A stretch of DNA of 64,000 nucleotides. Source: Stropharia rugosoannulata. Taxonomy: Eukaryota; Basidiomycota; Agaricomycetes; Agaricales; Strophariaceae. How positions within the stretch are numbered: position 1 is the first letter of the stretch; each line of letters begins with the position of its first letter. The notes beneath the pieces were generated by a model, which did not search any database, had not been told where the DNA came from, and saw only the letters and a program-made list of their open reading frames with translations. Below are positions 11,675 through 24,702 of this stretch, one piece after another. The stretch lies in the NCBI GenBank assembly GCA_028532985.1, contig JANCIK010000006.1, forward strand, positions 2,604,001-2,668,000, read 5' to 3'. The translations under genes were made by a program, and so were the position numbers.

Positions 11675-11878
11675 TGTTGAAAGCAGACTGCTTACAGGCG
11701 CAGAGAGCGAACCTAACTCACACAGAGATGGTGGTGGTAAGAGATTAAGAGGCATCTACACTAGTACATGCCTTATATACTACCATAAGCGAGATTAACT
11801 ATATATGGAGCATACTAAATATAGTACGCAATATCTAATCTACTGCTGATGGTCAAGTCCAATCCATGTAATCTAACA
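11675..11878 (-). repeat. Copia 5' LTR, copy 2 (type A)
   Basis: Same 204-bp type A sequence as at 4799-5002. PBS at 11657-11674; TATA box in the middle. Confidence 0.92.
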
Positions 11879-12587
11879 CTGGTACCACTCTCGTTCCGCC
11901 AGCTCAATCAGTCCTCACGCAATTTGCTCTTTTTCTTTACAGGTTCTCTGCACTCTCTTGGTTGCACCAGAGACTGCTTCAGCTTTGTGCTTCCCAGAGC
12001 TGTCTGCTCTTTTGCGCATTTAGGGCTTCCCTGATCGTTGCCCCACTCCGTTCTTTCGAGGATCCACTCTTCATACACTCCCCTCGCTGCGTGGCGACTG
12101 CCACGTCACTACGCTCTGTCGTTCTTCCGCAATCGACTGGTCTTCACCAGAGTGCTCAACTCCTCGAGTTAGGACCTCGAAATTTGTTCAGTTCACTGCG
12201 ACCTCGCATCGACGTCGACTCCGTTGCAACTCAGCATACCGTTTCCTTCATCATCGATACATCGAGCCCCCAAGTCTCATCTCGATCGGTCCCATCGTTG
12301 TTGAGCAATTCACACTTTAGTACCCAAGTGCTCAACTCCTCGAGTTTGCAACTCCAATTTGGTCGTCGTTACCACGCCCCGAGTTCGTCATTGTTACCCC
12401 TATAACTTGGCAGTCCTAGGTTTCGCGTGCTTGACTATCGGTCCACCCACTCTCACGTCGATTGCATCTCTCATTGTTCCGCAATCATGTCTTCTTCATC
12501 AACACCTCAATTCCCCAAATTGAACTCTGTCAACTATCCATCATGGTCTGCATCCATGAAGGCCTGGCTTCATTCTCATGGTGTTTG
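11879..12587 (+). repeat. Array spacer 2
   Basis: 709-bp copy of the spacer at 5003-5710. One extra base near 12380 (CGCCCCGAG versus CGCCCGAG) is the main difference seen. Confidence 0.88.
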
Positions 12588-12791
12588 TGTTGAAAGCAGA
12601 CTGCTTACAGGTGCAGAGAGCGAACCTAACACACACAGAGATGATGGTGGGAAGAGATTAAGAGGCATCTACACTAGTACATGCCTTATATACTACCATA
12701 AGCGAGATTAACTATATATGGAGCGTACTAATTATAGTATGCGATATCTAATCTACTGCTGATGGTCAAGTCCAATCCATGTAATCTAACA
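12588..12791 (-). repeat. Copia 3' LTR, copy 3 (type B)
   Basis: 204-bp type B LTR, preceded on the minus strand by the GGGGGAG polypurine tract at 12792-12798. Confidence 0.92.
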
Positions 12792-12833
12792 CTCCCCCGT
12801 GACCAAGGCAGTCTCTATACTACAGTATATACA

Positions 12834-14204
12834 CTATGGTCGAACTCCCATGTGAGAGCGACAGTAATCTACTTTTGCTGCTGAGAGCAGTTTGGTGAGA
12901 ATGTTAGCCACCTGTTGTGTTGTGGGTATAAACGAAGGTGTGATGACTCTGTTCTGTACAGCGTCGTGTAGCCAGTAGAAACAAAGGTCGAGATGCTTCA
13001 TACATCCGTGGTGCTCTGGGTTTTTCGATACACTAATGGCAGACTGGTTGTCGATGTGCAGTGTGGAGGGAACCGGAATTGTGAAGCCAAACTCGTGCAG
13101 TATGTTGTGCATCCAGGAGATCTCCTTGCCAGCCTCAACTGCAGCAACAAACTCAGCTTCAGTAGTGGAAAGCGTCACAATGCTCTGCAACTGTTGCACC
13201 AAGATCCCTGCATTTGAATCGTTCACTGAGTTGCTTCACAGCACAGTCAATGGATGAAGTTGATTTGGATGCAAACATGATGTTGTCAATGTAGATGGGC
13301 ACGAAAATGCGAACTGTGCCATCTGAGTAGATGTACACTGACCTGTCTGCTTCCACTTGCTTGAAACCCATATCAGTGAGAACGGAGTGCAACTTCATGT
13401 TCCACTGCCTAGCTGATTGCTTGAGACCGTAAAGCAATTTGCGCAACTTGCACACCTTGTTTGGTGCACCTTTGTGAAATCCCTCAGGCTGCAGCATGTA
13501 GATGTCCTCATCCAAGTCACCATTGGTGAATGCAGACGAAATGTCCACAGAACGTAGCTCAAGGTCCTCTGCAGCTGCAATAGCCAGTATCATGCGCAAG
13601 GTTGCTGGACGGAAGGTGGGAGCAAAGACTTTGGTGTAATCGACTCCAGGATGTTGACTATAGCCCTTTGCGACGATACGAGCCTTGTAACGCTCCACAG
13701 TGCCATCTGCATGATGCTTGACCTTGAAGACCCAACCAGAACCAATAGCCTTTGCACCAGGTGGCAAGTCGACGATTTCCCATGTGTTGTTCTGCAGCAG
13801 TGTGTTGTACTCTGCATTTGCTGTGTCTCGCCATCTGTCTGCATTGTCCCCTTGAGTGCCTGCTTGTAGTTCTTGGGATCTGACACAGTAGCAGCACCAG
13901 CAAACTGAACCTCTTCCAAGCCTTGGTCAACAGTGTAACTGTCAAGTTCGTCATTATCGAGGTCATCAGTCTCAGAAGGCGGCGTAGACGGCGGGAGGGG
14001 CACAGCAGTAGGTTTGACTTTCCACCATTCGCCAGGAGGTCGAGATTCACGTGTAGTGCGTCTCAGAGGCTCAGCAACGACTTTGGGTTCCACAGGAATG
14101 GGAGGTGCAACAGTACGAGGCAGTTTGGGCACGTTTGGGGCAGAATGCTGATCTCGTCGAGTTGAGCATGTTGGTGTTTTTGACGATTGCAGAATGTGAT
14201 GCAA
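12834..14204 (-). pseudogene. Copia copy 3: reverse transcriptase and RNase H tail
   Basis: The RNase H part is open over 130 codons (TLSTTEAEFVAAVEAGKEIS, then LHIDNQSAISVSKNP), showing the acidic D/E residues of the copia RNase H C-terminal half. It overlaps the RT tail in a different frame, which marks the shared internal deletion. The RT N-terminus is frameshifted at ~13850 by a C4 run (C5 in copy 2). Confidence 0.88.
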
Positions 14205-15855
14205 TCACTCCAACTTGGCTGTGGTACTGTCAGACTCGTCTTTCGACGCCCTATCCGATGGTACTTGTCTCGACTTGCTAGGACCAGTAGGTGGACCGGA
14301 ATGCACATGCAATTTTCCAGAATGCGAATTGGGCAGAGTTGAGCACTTTGGTAAACTCGATGATTTCACACCAGTGGTCGGTTTCTGTGAGTTGGGAGTA
14401 GGTGCATTGTGTTCGTCGTCAGATGACGAGTCAGATGGTGCTGGTCCCGCCGAAGGAGGTGCAGTTGGTGCGTCCGAGTCATCAGTATCCAAGTCAGGCA
14501 AATAGGCAGCAGTAGAATCCCCCCCAGAATCTGGCACATCTGAGAAGTATGAAGGCATGCCCTTTGGAAACAGGTTGATTGGTGAAGTGACCTTCAAACC
14601 AGGAAAACTGTGTTCGTCAAAGATAGCACGTTCTGAGATCACATACTTCTTAGTGGACGGATTGTAGAACTGCCAGCCTTTGTAGCCTGTAGGATAACCG
14701 ACGAAAATGCACTTCTCAACATGTGGTTGTAGTGACTTGCGTTTGTCTCTCTGCACAAAGACATACGCAGCACAACCAAAAACACGGAGATGGCTCATAT
14801 CAGGTTTCTTGCCATGCCACTCAGTGTAAGGCACAGAGTCAGTCAGAGACGACGTAGGAGCCTGTTCCACACGTGAATGTAAGCCATGACAGCAAGTCGC
14901 CAGAACGAGAGTGGGAGCTTTGCCTCTACCAGCATTGCAGTGACATGCTCAGCAATAGTGCGATTGGCGCGTTCAGCAACACCATTCTGCTGAGGCCGAT
15001 TGCGTGTGCTGTGGCGCCTGTGAATGCCGCATTGCTCCATAAACCGTATGAACTCGTTTGACATGTATTCACCAGCCTTGTCATCCTGCATTGCCTTGAT
15101 TTTCGCATTCAGCTGGTTCTCTGCATATGCCTTGTACACCTTAAATGCATCAAATGCGTCCAACTTCTGCTTCAGGAACATGACAGCATGCAGGTGAGTG
15201 CAGTCGTCAATGAATGTGATCCAGTAGCGATGTCCCTCAGGCGTAGGCACTGAGAGCGGACCGTGCAAGTCAGAATGCACCAATTCAAGTGGTTGCGTCG
15301 ATTTGCGAGTGGAGCTCGGAAATGTGCCAGACGTCATCTTGCCAGCTAAGCATGCTTCGCAAATCGGATCTGGTTGCTCTTTCGACGTTATGAGCATGCC
15401 AGTGACCAGATCCTTCGAAAGCAGCTTGTTGATGTGTGCATGGCTGTGATGTCTGCAACGACGATGCCATAGCTCAGCATTCAGTGGTAGAGTCGACGTT
15501 GCGTTTGCAGACTGTGTAGCAGGCTCCGTGAGCGCATTCAGGATACCACTGTGAGATGCAGTAATCGTTGCAGTGAACAGAGTCTTGCCATTTTGCTTGA
15601 AGTGCATAGTACTATCATCAACTTCCATAATCATGCCTTTGCGTTTAGTGAGGTATAAACAAGCAAGTAGATTATTCTTAAGCAATGGTACATGTAAAAC
15701 GCGAGATATCTCTACAGAAGGCGCTTCCTTCCCATTAACAACCGGGTGGATGACAACTGACCCTATACCGCCGAGTATACGATAGTATGGTCTGCAAGAC
15801 GAATGGGAACGATGTGAGGCTTGTAATCGTACATCCATTCTCGATGAGGCGTCAT
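14205..15855 (-). pseudogene. Copia copy 3: protease 2 - HHCC - integrase
   Basis: The HHCC and DDE region is open from about 15760 to 14843. Breaks: near 15770 (CCGCCGAG versus CCGGCCGAG in copy 2) in the protease, and the G2 run at ~14857 before the integrase C-terminal part. Confidence 0.88.
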
Positions 15856-16070
15856 ATGGCTAGTAGCGCCCGTGTCTGCAAGTCAGTGTCAATGCCAGAG
15901 TCATTAGAGGAGCGAACACTTGCAGAACCAGCAAATTCTTCAGTTGATTCGCTTTCTTCCTTCGCAGCATTTGCCTTCTGCTTGCCCTTCCCTCTTCCCT
16001 TCGATTTCCCTTGTTTCTGCGATGCACCCTGTTGTGCAGACGACCTTGCATCCTTCTGTGCATGCTCAAA

Positions 16071-17832
16071 TCAAAAGCACGTCGATTGCATGTGTCCATC
16101 TAACCCACAAAACGTGCATGGCCCAGTAGGCGAGTCAGAGACCGCTTTCTGGTGCGCAGCAAGTGCAAGTGCAACAGCAGATGCTTCAGCAGCACAATGT
16201 CGATGTTGCGCTTCCTCTGTCACAAAGGCCTGCTGCAGCACAGTCTTGTTGAGAGTGTCTCGAAGCAGCAGAGACGATGCAAATGTGCTGTACTCATCTG
16301 ATAGTGCACGGATAAGCATCATGCAGGTGAGTTCTTCATCCAAGTTGGTGAGGTCGTACTTGTCAGGTCGCAAATCCTGGATCCTGCGAATGGCAGTGTC
16401 CACTCTGTTCATCAAAGACTGCAAGGTCTCGTCTTCCTGCTTCCTGATAGAGAACAGGTCGTCATAGGCATTGAAGCGTGTACCAGGACGCTTCTGGAGG
16501 TGCACGGATGCGAGTGCAGACCACATCTTGACTGGATCGTCAGAATCATTGTTAAGATGTATCATTTGGTCATTCTCCACTGCCAGGAAGATGATACCAG
16601 CTGCCTTGTCCCATTTCGTTAACCATGCTTCAAGCGCAGTCTCCTCAGCTGCAGTAGGCAGTGAGGACAGTCTGGGTTTAGTAGATTCACCAGAAACGAT
16701 GCGCCAAACACCCTGAGAACGAAGCCAGGCCTTCATGGATGCAGACCATGATGGATAGTTGACAGAGTTCAATTTGGGGAATTGAGGTGTTGATGAAGAA
16801 GACATGATTGCAGAATGATGAGAGATGCAATCGACGTGAGAGTGGGTGGACCGATTCATCTTGCCAGCTAAGCATGCTTCGCAAATCGGATCTGGTTGCT
16901 CTTTCGACGTTACGAGCATGCCAGTGACCAGGTCCTTGGAAAGCAGCTTGTTGATGTGTGCATGGCTGTGATGTCTGCAACGACGATGCCAGAGCTCTGC
17001 ATTGAGGGGTAGAGTGGACAACGATGAAGCAGAGCATGCAGATTTGCAAATGGGACGTGTGAGGCCATCCAGAATGGCAGAGTGCGATGCATTCATAGTT
17101 GCAGTGAAGATGGTCTTGCCTGAGCAGTTGAAGTACATCTTGTTTGCATTGATCTCAATCAGGATGCCAGAGCGCTTGGTGAGGTACAGACATGCAAGCA
17201 GGTTGTTGTGCAACTTGGGGACATGCAGGACGCATTGAATGACTACTGCGTCCGCTTTCTTGCCATTGATGACTGGATGGAACACCACATTGCCAACACC
17301 CTCAGAGTAGACAATAGAATCATCTGCGAGACGAATTGGGACACAGTGAGGTTTGTACTCCACAATCCAGTCTCGATGAGGCGTCATATGGCTAGTTGCA
17401 CCTGTATCTGCGAGCCAGTCGAAATCATTGCCTTGTGCGTCACCTGTAGCAAGTGCAGACGCGAAACCTGCATACTCGACGATTTGCAATGTCTCCTCTG
17501 CTGGGGGCAAAGCAGAGTGTGCCATTTGACTAACAGCTGCCAGAGTCAACCACATGCTCACTGGGTCATGCAGAATGTGAGCCAAGTGTGATTTGAGCTT
17601 GTTCTGAACATGACTGTGGATGTAGCCAGCAGCAGCAGTCAACTTGCTTGTCCACATGTCATGTGCCTCAATCTCAGGCATAGACGGCGTGAGTGAGAGC
17701 ACAGGACGCTTGCATTCACCAGTAACCAGACGCCATAGCTCCTGAGAGCATAACCATGCTTTCATGTTGCAAGACCAGAGTTGGTAGTTGGCAGTGCTCA
17801 GTTTGTCAAACTGAGGTGTTGCAAAAACTCAT
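16071..17832 (-). pseudogene. Copia copy 3: chimeric Gag1-protease-HHCC-Gag2
   Basis: Open over 564 codons from an internal Met at 17765. The normal ATG is at 17832, but the codons after it are shifted by the loss of two bases (GCAAAAACTC versus GCAAAGAAACTC). Confidence 0.88.
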
Positions 17833-18550
17833 GGTTGCAGGTGAAGCAAAGTGGTGAATGACGTGAAGTGGTATGAGGTGGTAGCTGAGAATGGCGCAAA
17901 CGATGTGGCAAAGTTGCGAGACGAGCTGGGCTGAAATGCACGAGCAGTGAACAGAACACTTGCAGTATCACAATTAGGCCGAGTTGAGCACTTGCAGTAA
18001 AACGTCGATTGCACGAGCAGTACTGAACCGATTGACACAAGATTGAACCAAGGTATAGTTCAATGATGCAGAACGTGTGTGATGGAGTTGTGCGAACGAC
18101 AGTGACGATGTGCGAGTGCAGTGAGCAAAACTGTTTCAGAGTGTCAATTGGACGGAATTGAGCACTCTGGTGAAGAACAGTGTATTGCTAGTGAACGGCT
18201 GATCGCGATAACCTGTGAGTGGGCAAGTGACGGGAGACACGTGTAACGATGAGGTCCTCGAAAGGACCACGTGTTTCGACGATCAGGAGAGCCCGGGGAG
18301 CGAAGTCTCTGGTGAACACCAAGAGAGTGCTATTGACCTAAAACCAAAAGAAGCAGATTGCTCGATAACTGTGCAAGCTGGTGGAATGCAGGTGGTACCA
18401 GAACAACGGTCGTGACATGGCAGTCGTGCTCACGAAAAAACGAGGCAAAACGAACGACGATGAGTGTTAGGTTAAGTACCAAGCCACTCAGTGGAGAAAG
18501 GACAGTAGAGTAGTGATGAGTAGGATGCTCAGAGCGCAGGGCTCATAACC

Positions 18551-18754
18551 TGTTGAAAGCAGACTGCTTACAGGCGCAGAGAGCGAACCTAACTCACACA
18601 GAGATGGTGGTGGTAAGAGATTAAGAGGCATCTACACTAGTACATGCCTTATATACTACCATAAGCGAGATTAACTATATATGGAGCATACTAAATATAG
18701 TACGCAATATCTAATCTACTGCTGATGGTCAAGTCCAATCCATGTAATCTAACA
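18551..18754 (-). repeat. Copia 5' LTR, copy 3 (type A)
   Basis: 204-bp type A LTR; PBS at 18533-18550. Confidence 0.92.
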
Positions 18755-19460
18755 CTGGTACCACTCTCGTTCCGCCAGCTCAATCAGTCCTCACGCAATT
18801 TGCTCTTTTTCTTTACAGGTTCTCTGCACTCTCTTGGTTGCACCAGAGACTGCTTCAGCTTTGTGCTTCCCAGAGCTGTCTGCTCTTTTGCGCATTTAGG
18901 GCTTCCCTGATCGTTGCCCCACTCCGTTCTTTCGAGGATCCACTCTTCATACACTCCTCGCTGCGTGGCGACTGCCACGTCACTACGCTCTGTCGTTCTT
19001 CCGCAATCGACTGGTCTTCACCAGAGTGCTCAACTCCTCGAGTTAGGACCTCGAAATTTGTTCAGTTCACTGCGACCTCGCATCGACGTCGACTCCGTTG
19101 CAACTCAGCATACCGTTTCCTTCATCATCGATACATCGAGCCCCAAGTCTCATCTCGATCGGTCCCATCGTTGTTGAGCAATTCACACTTTAGTACCCAA
19201 GTGCTCAACTCCTCGAGTTTGCAACTCCAATTTGGTCGTCGTTACCACGCCCCGAGTTCGTCATTGTTACCCCTATAACTTGGCAGTCCTAGGTTTCGCG
19301 TGCTTGACTATCGGTCCACCCACTCTCACGTCGATTGCATCTCTCATTGTTCCGCAATCATGTCTTCTTCATCAACACCTCAATTCCCCAAATTGAACTC
19401 TGTCAACTATCCATCATGGTCTGCATCCATGAAGGCCTGGCTTCATTCTCATGGTGTTTG
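18755..19460 (+). repeat. Array spacer 3
   Basis: 706-bp spacer copy; small C-run losses near 18957 and 19142. Confidence 0.88.
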
Positions 19461-19664
19461 TGTTGAAAGCAGACTGCTTACAGGTGCAGAGAGCGAACCT
19501 AACACACACAGAGATGATGGTGGGAAGAGATTAAGAGGCATCTACACTAGTACATGCCTTATATACTACCATAAGCGAGATTAACTATATATGGAGCGTA
19601 CTAATTATAGTATGCGATATCTAATCTACTGCTGATGGTCAAGTCCAATCCATGTAATCTAACA
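19461..19664 (-). repeat. Copia 3' LTR, copy 4 (type B)
   Basis: 204-bp type B LTR; polypurine tract at 19665-19671. Confidence 0.92.
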
Positions 19665-19706
19665 CTCCCCCGTGACCAAGGCAGTCTCTATACTACAGTA
19701 TATACA

Positions 19707-21074
19707 CTATGGTCGAACTCCCATGTGAGAGCGACAGTAATCTACTTTTGCTGCTGAGAGCAGTTTGGTGAGAATGTTAGCCACCTGTTGTGTTGTGGGT
19801 ATAAACGAAGGTGTGATGACTCTGTTCTGTACAGCGTCGTGTAGCCAGTAGAAACAAAGGTCGAGATGCTTCATACATCCGTGGTGCTCTGGGTTTTCGA
19901 TACACTAATGGCAGACTGGTTGTCGATGTGCAGTGTGGAGGAACCGGAATTGTGAAGCCAAACTCGTGCAGTATGTTGTGCATCCAGGAGATCTCCTTGC
20001 CAGCCTCAACTGCAGCAACAAACTCAGCTTCAGTAGTGGAAAGCGTCACAATGCTCTGCAACTGTTGCACCAAGATCCCTGCATTTGAATCGTTCACTGA
20101 GTTGCTTCACAGCACAGTCAATGGATGAAGTTGATTTGGATGCAAACATGATGTTGTCAATGTAGATGGGCACGAAAATGCGAACTGTGCCATCTGAGTA
20201 GATGTACACTGACCTGTCTGCTTCCACTTGCTTGAAACCCATATCAGTGAGAACGGAGTGCAACTTCATGTTCCACTGCCTAGCTGATTGCTTGAGACCG
20301 TAAAGCAATTTGCGCAACTTGCACACCTTGTTTGGTGCACCTTTGTGAAATCCCTCAGGCTGCAGCATGTAGATGTCCTCATCCAAGTCACCATTGGTGA
20401 ATGCAGACGAAATGTCCACAGAACGTAGCTCAAGGTCCTCTGCAGCTGCAATAGCCAGTATCATGCGCAAGGTTGCTGGACGGAAGGTGGGAGCAAAGAC
20501 TTTGGTGTAATCGACTCCAGGATGTTGACTATAGCCCTTTGCGACGATACGAGCCTTGTAACGCTCCACAGTGCCATCTGCATGATGCTTGACCTTGAAG
20601 ACCCAACCAGAACCAATAGCCTTTGCACCAGGTGGCAAGTCGACGATTTCCCATGTGTTGTTCTGCAGCAGTGTGTTGTACTCTGCATTTGCTGTGTCTC
20701 GCCATCTGTCTGCATTGTCCCCTTGAGTGCCTGCTTGTAGTTCTTGGGATCTGACACAGTAGCAGCACCAGCAAACTGAACCTCTTCCAAGCCTTGGTCA
20801 ACAGTGTAACTGTCAAGTTCGTCATTATCGAGGTCATCAGTCTCAGAAGGCGGCGTAGACGGCGGGAGGGCACAGCAGTAGGTTTGACTTTCCACCATTC
20901 GCCAGGAGGTCGAGATTCACGTGTAGTGCGTCTCAGAGGCTCAGCAACGACTTTGGGTTCCACAGGAATGGGAGGTGCAACAGTACGAGGCAGTTTGGGC
21001 ACGTTTGGGGCAGAATGCTGATCTCGTCGAGTTGAGCATGTTGGTGTTTTTGACGATTGCAGAATGTGATGCAA
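19707..21074 (-). pseudogene. Copia copy 4: reverse transcriptase and RNase H remnant
   Basis: RT core open 20030-20638 with the YIDN box. The N-terminal part is frameshifted at ~20720 and again at ~20868, where GGGAGGG replaces GGGAGGGG. RNase H is frameshifted near 19893 and 19938. Confidence 0.87.
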
Positions 21075-22724
21075 TCACTCCAACTTGGCTGTGGTACTGT
21101 CAGACTCGTCTTTCGACGCCCTATCCGATGGTACTTGTCTCGACTTGCTAGGACCAGTAGGTGGACCGGAATGCACATGCAATTTTCCAGAATGCGAATT
21201 GGGCAGAGTTGAGCACTTTGGTAAACTCGATGATTTCACACCAGTGGTCGGTTTCTGTGAGTTGGGAGTAGGTGCATTGTGTTCGTCGTCAGATGACGAG
21301 TCAGATGGTGCTGGTCCCGCCGAAGGAGGTGCAGTTGGTGCGTCCGAGTCATCAGTATCCAAGTCAGGCAAATAGGCAGCAGTAGAATCCCCCCCAGAAT
21401 CTGGCACATCTGAGAAGTATGAAGGCATGCCCTTTGGAAACAGGTTGATTGGTGAAGTGACCTTCAAACCAGGAAAACTGTGTTCGTCAAAGATAGCACG
21501 TTCTGAGATCACATACTTCTTAGTGGACGGATTGTAGAACTGCCAGCCTTTGTAGCCTGTAGGATAACCGACGAAAATGCACTTCTCAACATGTGGTTGT
21601 AGTGACTTGCGTTTGTCTCTCTGCACAAAGACATACGCAGCACAACCAAAAACACGGAGATGGCTCATATCAGGTTTCTTGCCATGCCACTCAGTGTAAG
21701 GCACAGAGTCAGTCAGAGACGACGTAGGAGCCTGTTCCACACGTGAATGTAAGCCATGACAGCAAGTCGCCAGAACGAGTGGGAGCTTTGCCTCTACCAG
21801 CATTGCAGTGACATGCTCAGCAATAGTGCGATTGGCGCGTTCAGCAACACCATTCTGCTGAGGCCGATTGCGTGTGCTGTGGCGCCTGTGAATGCCGCAT
21901 TGCTCCATAAACCGTATGAACTCGTTTGACATGTATTCACCAGCCTTGTCATCCTGCATTGCCTTGATTTTCGCATTCAGCTGGTTCTCTGCATATGCCT
22001 TGTACACCTTAAATGCATCAAATGCGTCCAACTTCTGCTTCAGGAACATGACAGCATGCAGGTGAGTGCAGTCGTCAATGAATGTGATCCAGTAGCGATG
22101 TCCCTCAGGCGTAGGCACTGAGAGCGGACCGTGCAAGTCAGAATGCACCAATTCAAGTGGTTGCGTCGATTTGCGAGTGGAGCTCGGAAATGTGCCAGAC
22201 GTCATCTTGCCAGCTAAGCATGCTTCGCAAATCGGATCTGGTTGCTCTTTCGACGTTATGAGCATGCCAGTGACCAGATCCTTCGAAAGCAGCTTGTTGA
22301 TGTGTGCATGGCTGTGATGTCTGCAACGACGATGCCATAGCTCAGCATTCAGTGGTAGAGTCGACGTTGCGTTTGCAGACTGTGTAGCAGGCTCCGTGAG
22401 CGCATTCAGGATACCACTGTGAGATGCAGTAATCGTTGCAGTGAACAGAGTCTTGCCATTTTGCTTGAAGTGCATAGTACTATCATCAACTTCCATAATC
22501 ATGCCTTTGCGTTTAGTGAGGTATAAACAAGCAAGTAGATTATTCTTAAGCAATGGTACATGTAAAACGCGAGATATCTCTACAGAAGGCGCTTCCTTCC
22601 CATTAACAACCGGGTGGATGACAACTGACCCTATACCGGCCGAGTATACGATAGTATGGTCTGCAAGACGAATGGGAACGATGTGAGGCTTGTAATCGTA
22701 CATCCATTCTCGATGAGGCGTCAT
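21075..22724 (-). pseudogene. Copia copy 4: protease 2 - HHCC - integrase (549-codon ORF)
   Basis: Open from MTPHREW to the conserved TGA at 21075. A 2-base loss at ~21777 changes about ten residues after VEAKLPL (reads VLATCCHG) and is compensated by the G2 run downstream, so the ORF stays open with a locally wrong sequence. Confidence 0.9.
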
Positions 22725-22939
22725 ATGGCTAGTAGCGCCCGTGTCTGCAAGTCAGTGTCAATGCCAGAGTCATTAGAGGAGCGAACACTTGCAGAACCAG
22801 CAAATTCTTCAGTTGATTCGCTTTCTTCCTTCGCAGCATTTGCCTTCTGCTTGCCCTTCCCTCTTCCCTTCGATTTCCCTTGTTTCTGCGATGCACCCTG
22901 TTGTGCAGACGACCTTGCATCCTTCTGTGCATGCTCAAA

Positions 22940-24702
22940 TCAAAAGCACGTCGATTGCATGTGTCCATCTAACCCACAAAACGTGCATGGCCCAGTAGGC
23001 GAGTCAGAGACCGCTTTCTGGTGCGCAGCAAGTGCAAGTGCAACAGCAGATGCTTCAGCAGCACAATGTCGATGTTGCGCTTCCTCTGTCACAAAGGCCT
23101 GCTGCAGCACAGTCTTGTTGAGAGTGTCTCGAAGCAGCAGAGACGATGCAAATGTGCTGTACTCATCTGATAGTGCACGGATAAGCATCATGCAGGTGAG
23201 TTCTTCATCCAAGTTGGTGAGGTCGTACTTGTCAGGTCGCAAATCCTGGATCCTGCGAATGGCAGTGTCCACTCTGTTCATCAAAGACTGCAAGGTCTCG
23301 TCTTCCTGCTTCCTGATAGAGAACAGGTCGTCATAGGCATTGAAGCGTGTACCAGGACGCTTCTGGAGGTGCACGGATGCGAGTGCAGACCACATCTTGA
23401 CTGGATCGTCAGAATCATTGTTAAGATGTATCATTTGGTCATTCTCCACTGCCAGGAAGATGATACCAGCTGCCTTGTCCCATTTCGTTAACCATGCTTC
23501 AAGCGCAGTCTCCTCAGCTGCAGTAGGCAGTGAGGACAGTCTGGGTTTAGTAGATTCACCAGAAACGATGCGCCAAACACCCTGAGAACGAAGCCAGGCC
23601 TTCATGGATGCAGACCATGATGGATAGTTGACAGAGTTCAATTTGGGGAATTGAGGTGTTGATGAAGAAGACATGATTGCAGAATGATGAGAGATGCAAT
23701 CGACGTGAGAGTGGGTGGACCGATTCATCTTGCCAGCTAAGCATGCTTCGCCGTCGGATCTGGTTGCTCTTTCGACGTTACGAGCATGCCAGTGACCAGG
23801 TCCTTGGAAAGCAGCTTGTTGATGTGTGCATGGCTGTGATGTCTGCAACGACGATGCCAGAGCTCTGCATTGAGGGGTAGAGTGGACAACGATGAAGCAG
23901 AGCATGCAGATTTGCAAATGGGACGTGTGAGGCCATCCAGAATGGCAGAGTGCGATGCATTCATAGTTGCAGTGAAGATGGTCTTGCCTGAGCAGTTGAA
24001 GTACATCTTGTTTGCATTGATCTCAATCAGGATGCCAGAGCGCTTGGTGAGGTACAGACATGCAAGCAGGTTGTTGTGCAACTTGGGGACATGCAGGACG
24101 CATTGAATGACTACTGCGTCCGCTTTCTTGCCATTGATGACTGGATGGAACACCACATTGCCAACACCCTCAGAGTAGACAATAGAATCATCTGCGAGAC
24201 GAATTGGGACACAGTGAGGTTTGTACTCCACAATCCAGTCTCGATGAGGCGTCATATGGCTAGTTGCACCTGTATCTGCGAGCCAGTCGAAATCATTGCC
24301 TTGTGCGTCACCTGTAGCAAGTGCAGACGCGAAACCTGCATACTCGACGATTTGCAATGTCTCCTCTGCTGGGGGCAAAGCAGAGTGTGCCATTTGACTA
24401 ACAGCTGCCAGAGTCAACCACATGCTCACTGGGTCATGCAGAATGTGAGCCAAGTGTGATTTGAGCTTGTTCTGAACATGACTGTGGATGTAGCCAGCAG
24501 CAGCAGTCAACTTGCTTGTCCACATGTCATGTGCCTCAATCTCAGGCATAGACGGCGTGAGTGAGAGCACAGGACGCTTGCATTCACCAGTAACCAGACG
24601 CCATAGCTCCTGAGAGCATAACCATGCTTTCATGTTGCAAGACCAGAGTTGGTAGTTGGCAGTGCTCAGTTTGTCAAACTGAGGTGTTGCAAAGAAACTC
24701 AT
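22940..24702 (-). pseudogene. Copia copy 4: chimeric Gag1-protease-HHCC-Gag2
   Basis: ATG at 24702. Gag1-protease-HHCC is open to 23737. The frame is lost at ~23750 (GCTTCGCCGTCGG instead of GCTTCGCAAATCGG). Gag2 is intact in its own frame down to the TGA at 22940. Confidence 0.88.

Larger units (their letters stand above)
5711..11878 (-). mobile_element. Ty1/copia element copy 2 (complete, 6168 bp)
   Basis: Complete copy from 3' LTR (5711-5914) to 5' LTR (11675-11878). It has the least damaged coding capacity of the array: the Gag1-PR-HHCC-Gag2 ORF is uninterrupted over 587 codons and the RT is open over 348 codons. It still carries the shared TGA codons, the YIDN box and the RT/RNase H deletion, so it is not autonomous. 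The flanks next to the two LTRs (GTTTG and CTGGT) do not match, so no target-site duplication is visible. Confidence 0.94.
12588..18754 (-). mobile_element. Ty1/copia element copy 3 (complete, 6167 bp)
   Basis: Same architecture as copy 2. It carries the most complete RNase H tail (12834-13226). Private lesions: a 2-base loss at ~17825 just after the gag1 ATG and a 1-base loss near 15770 in protease 2. Confidence 0.94.
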
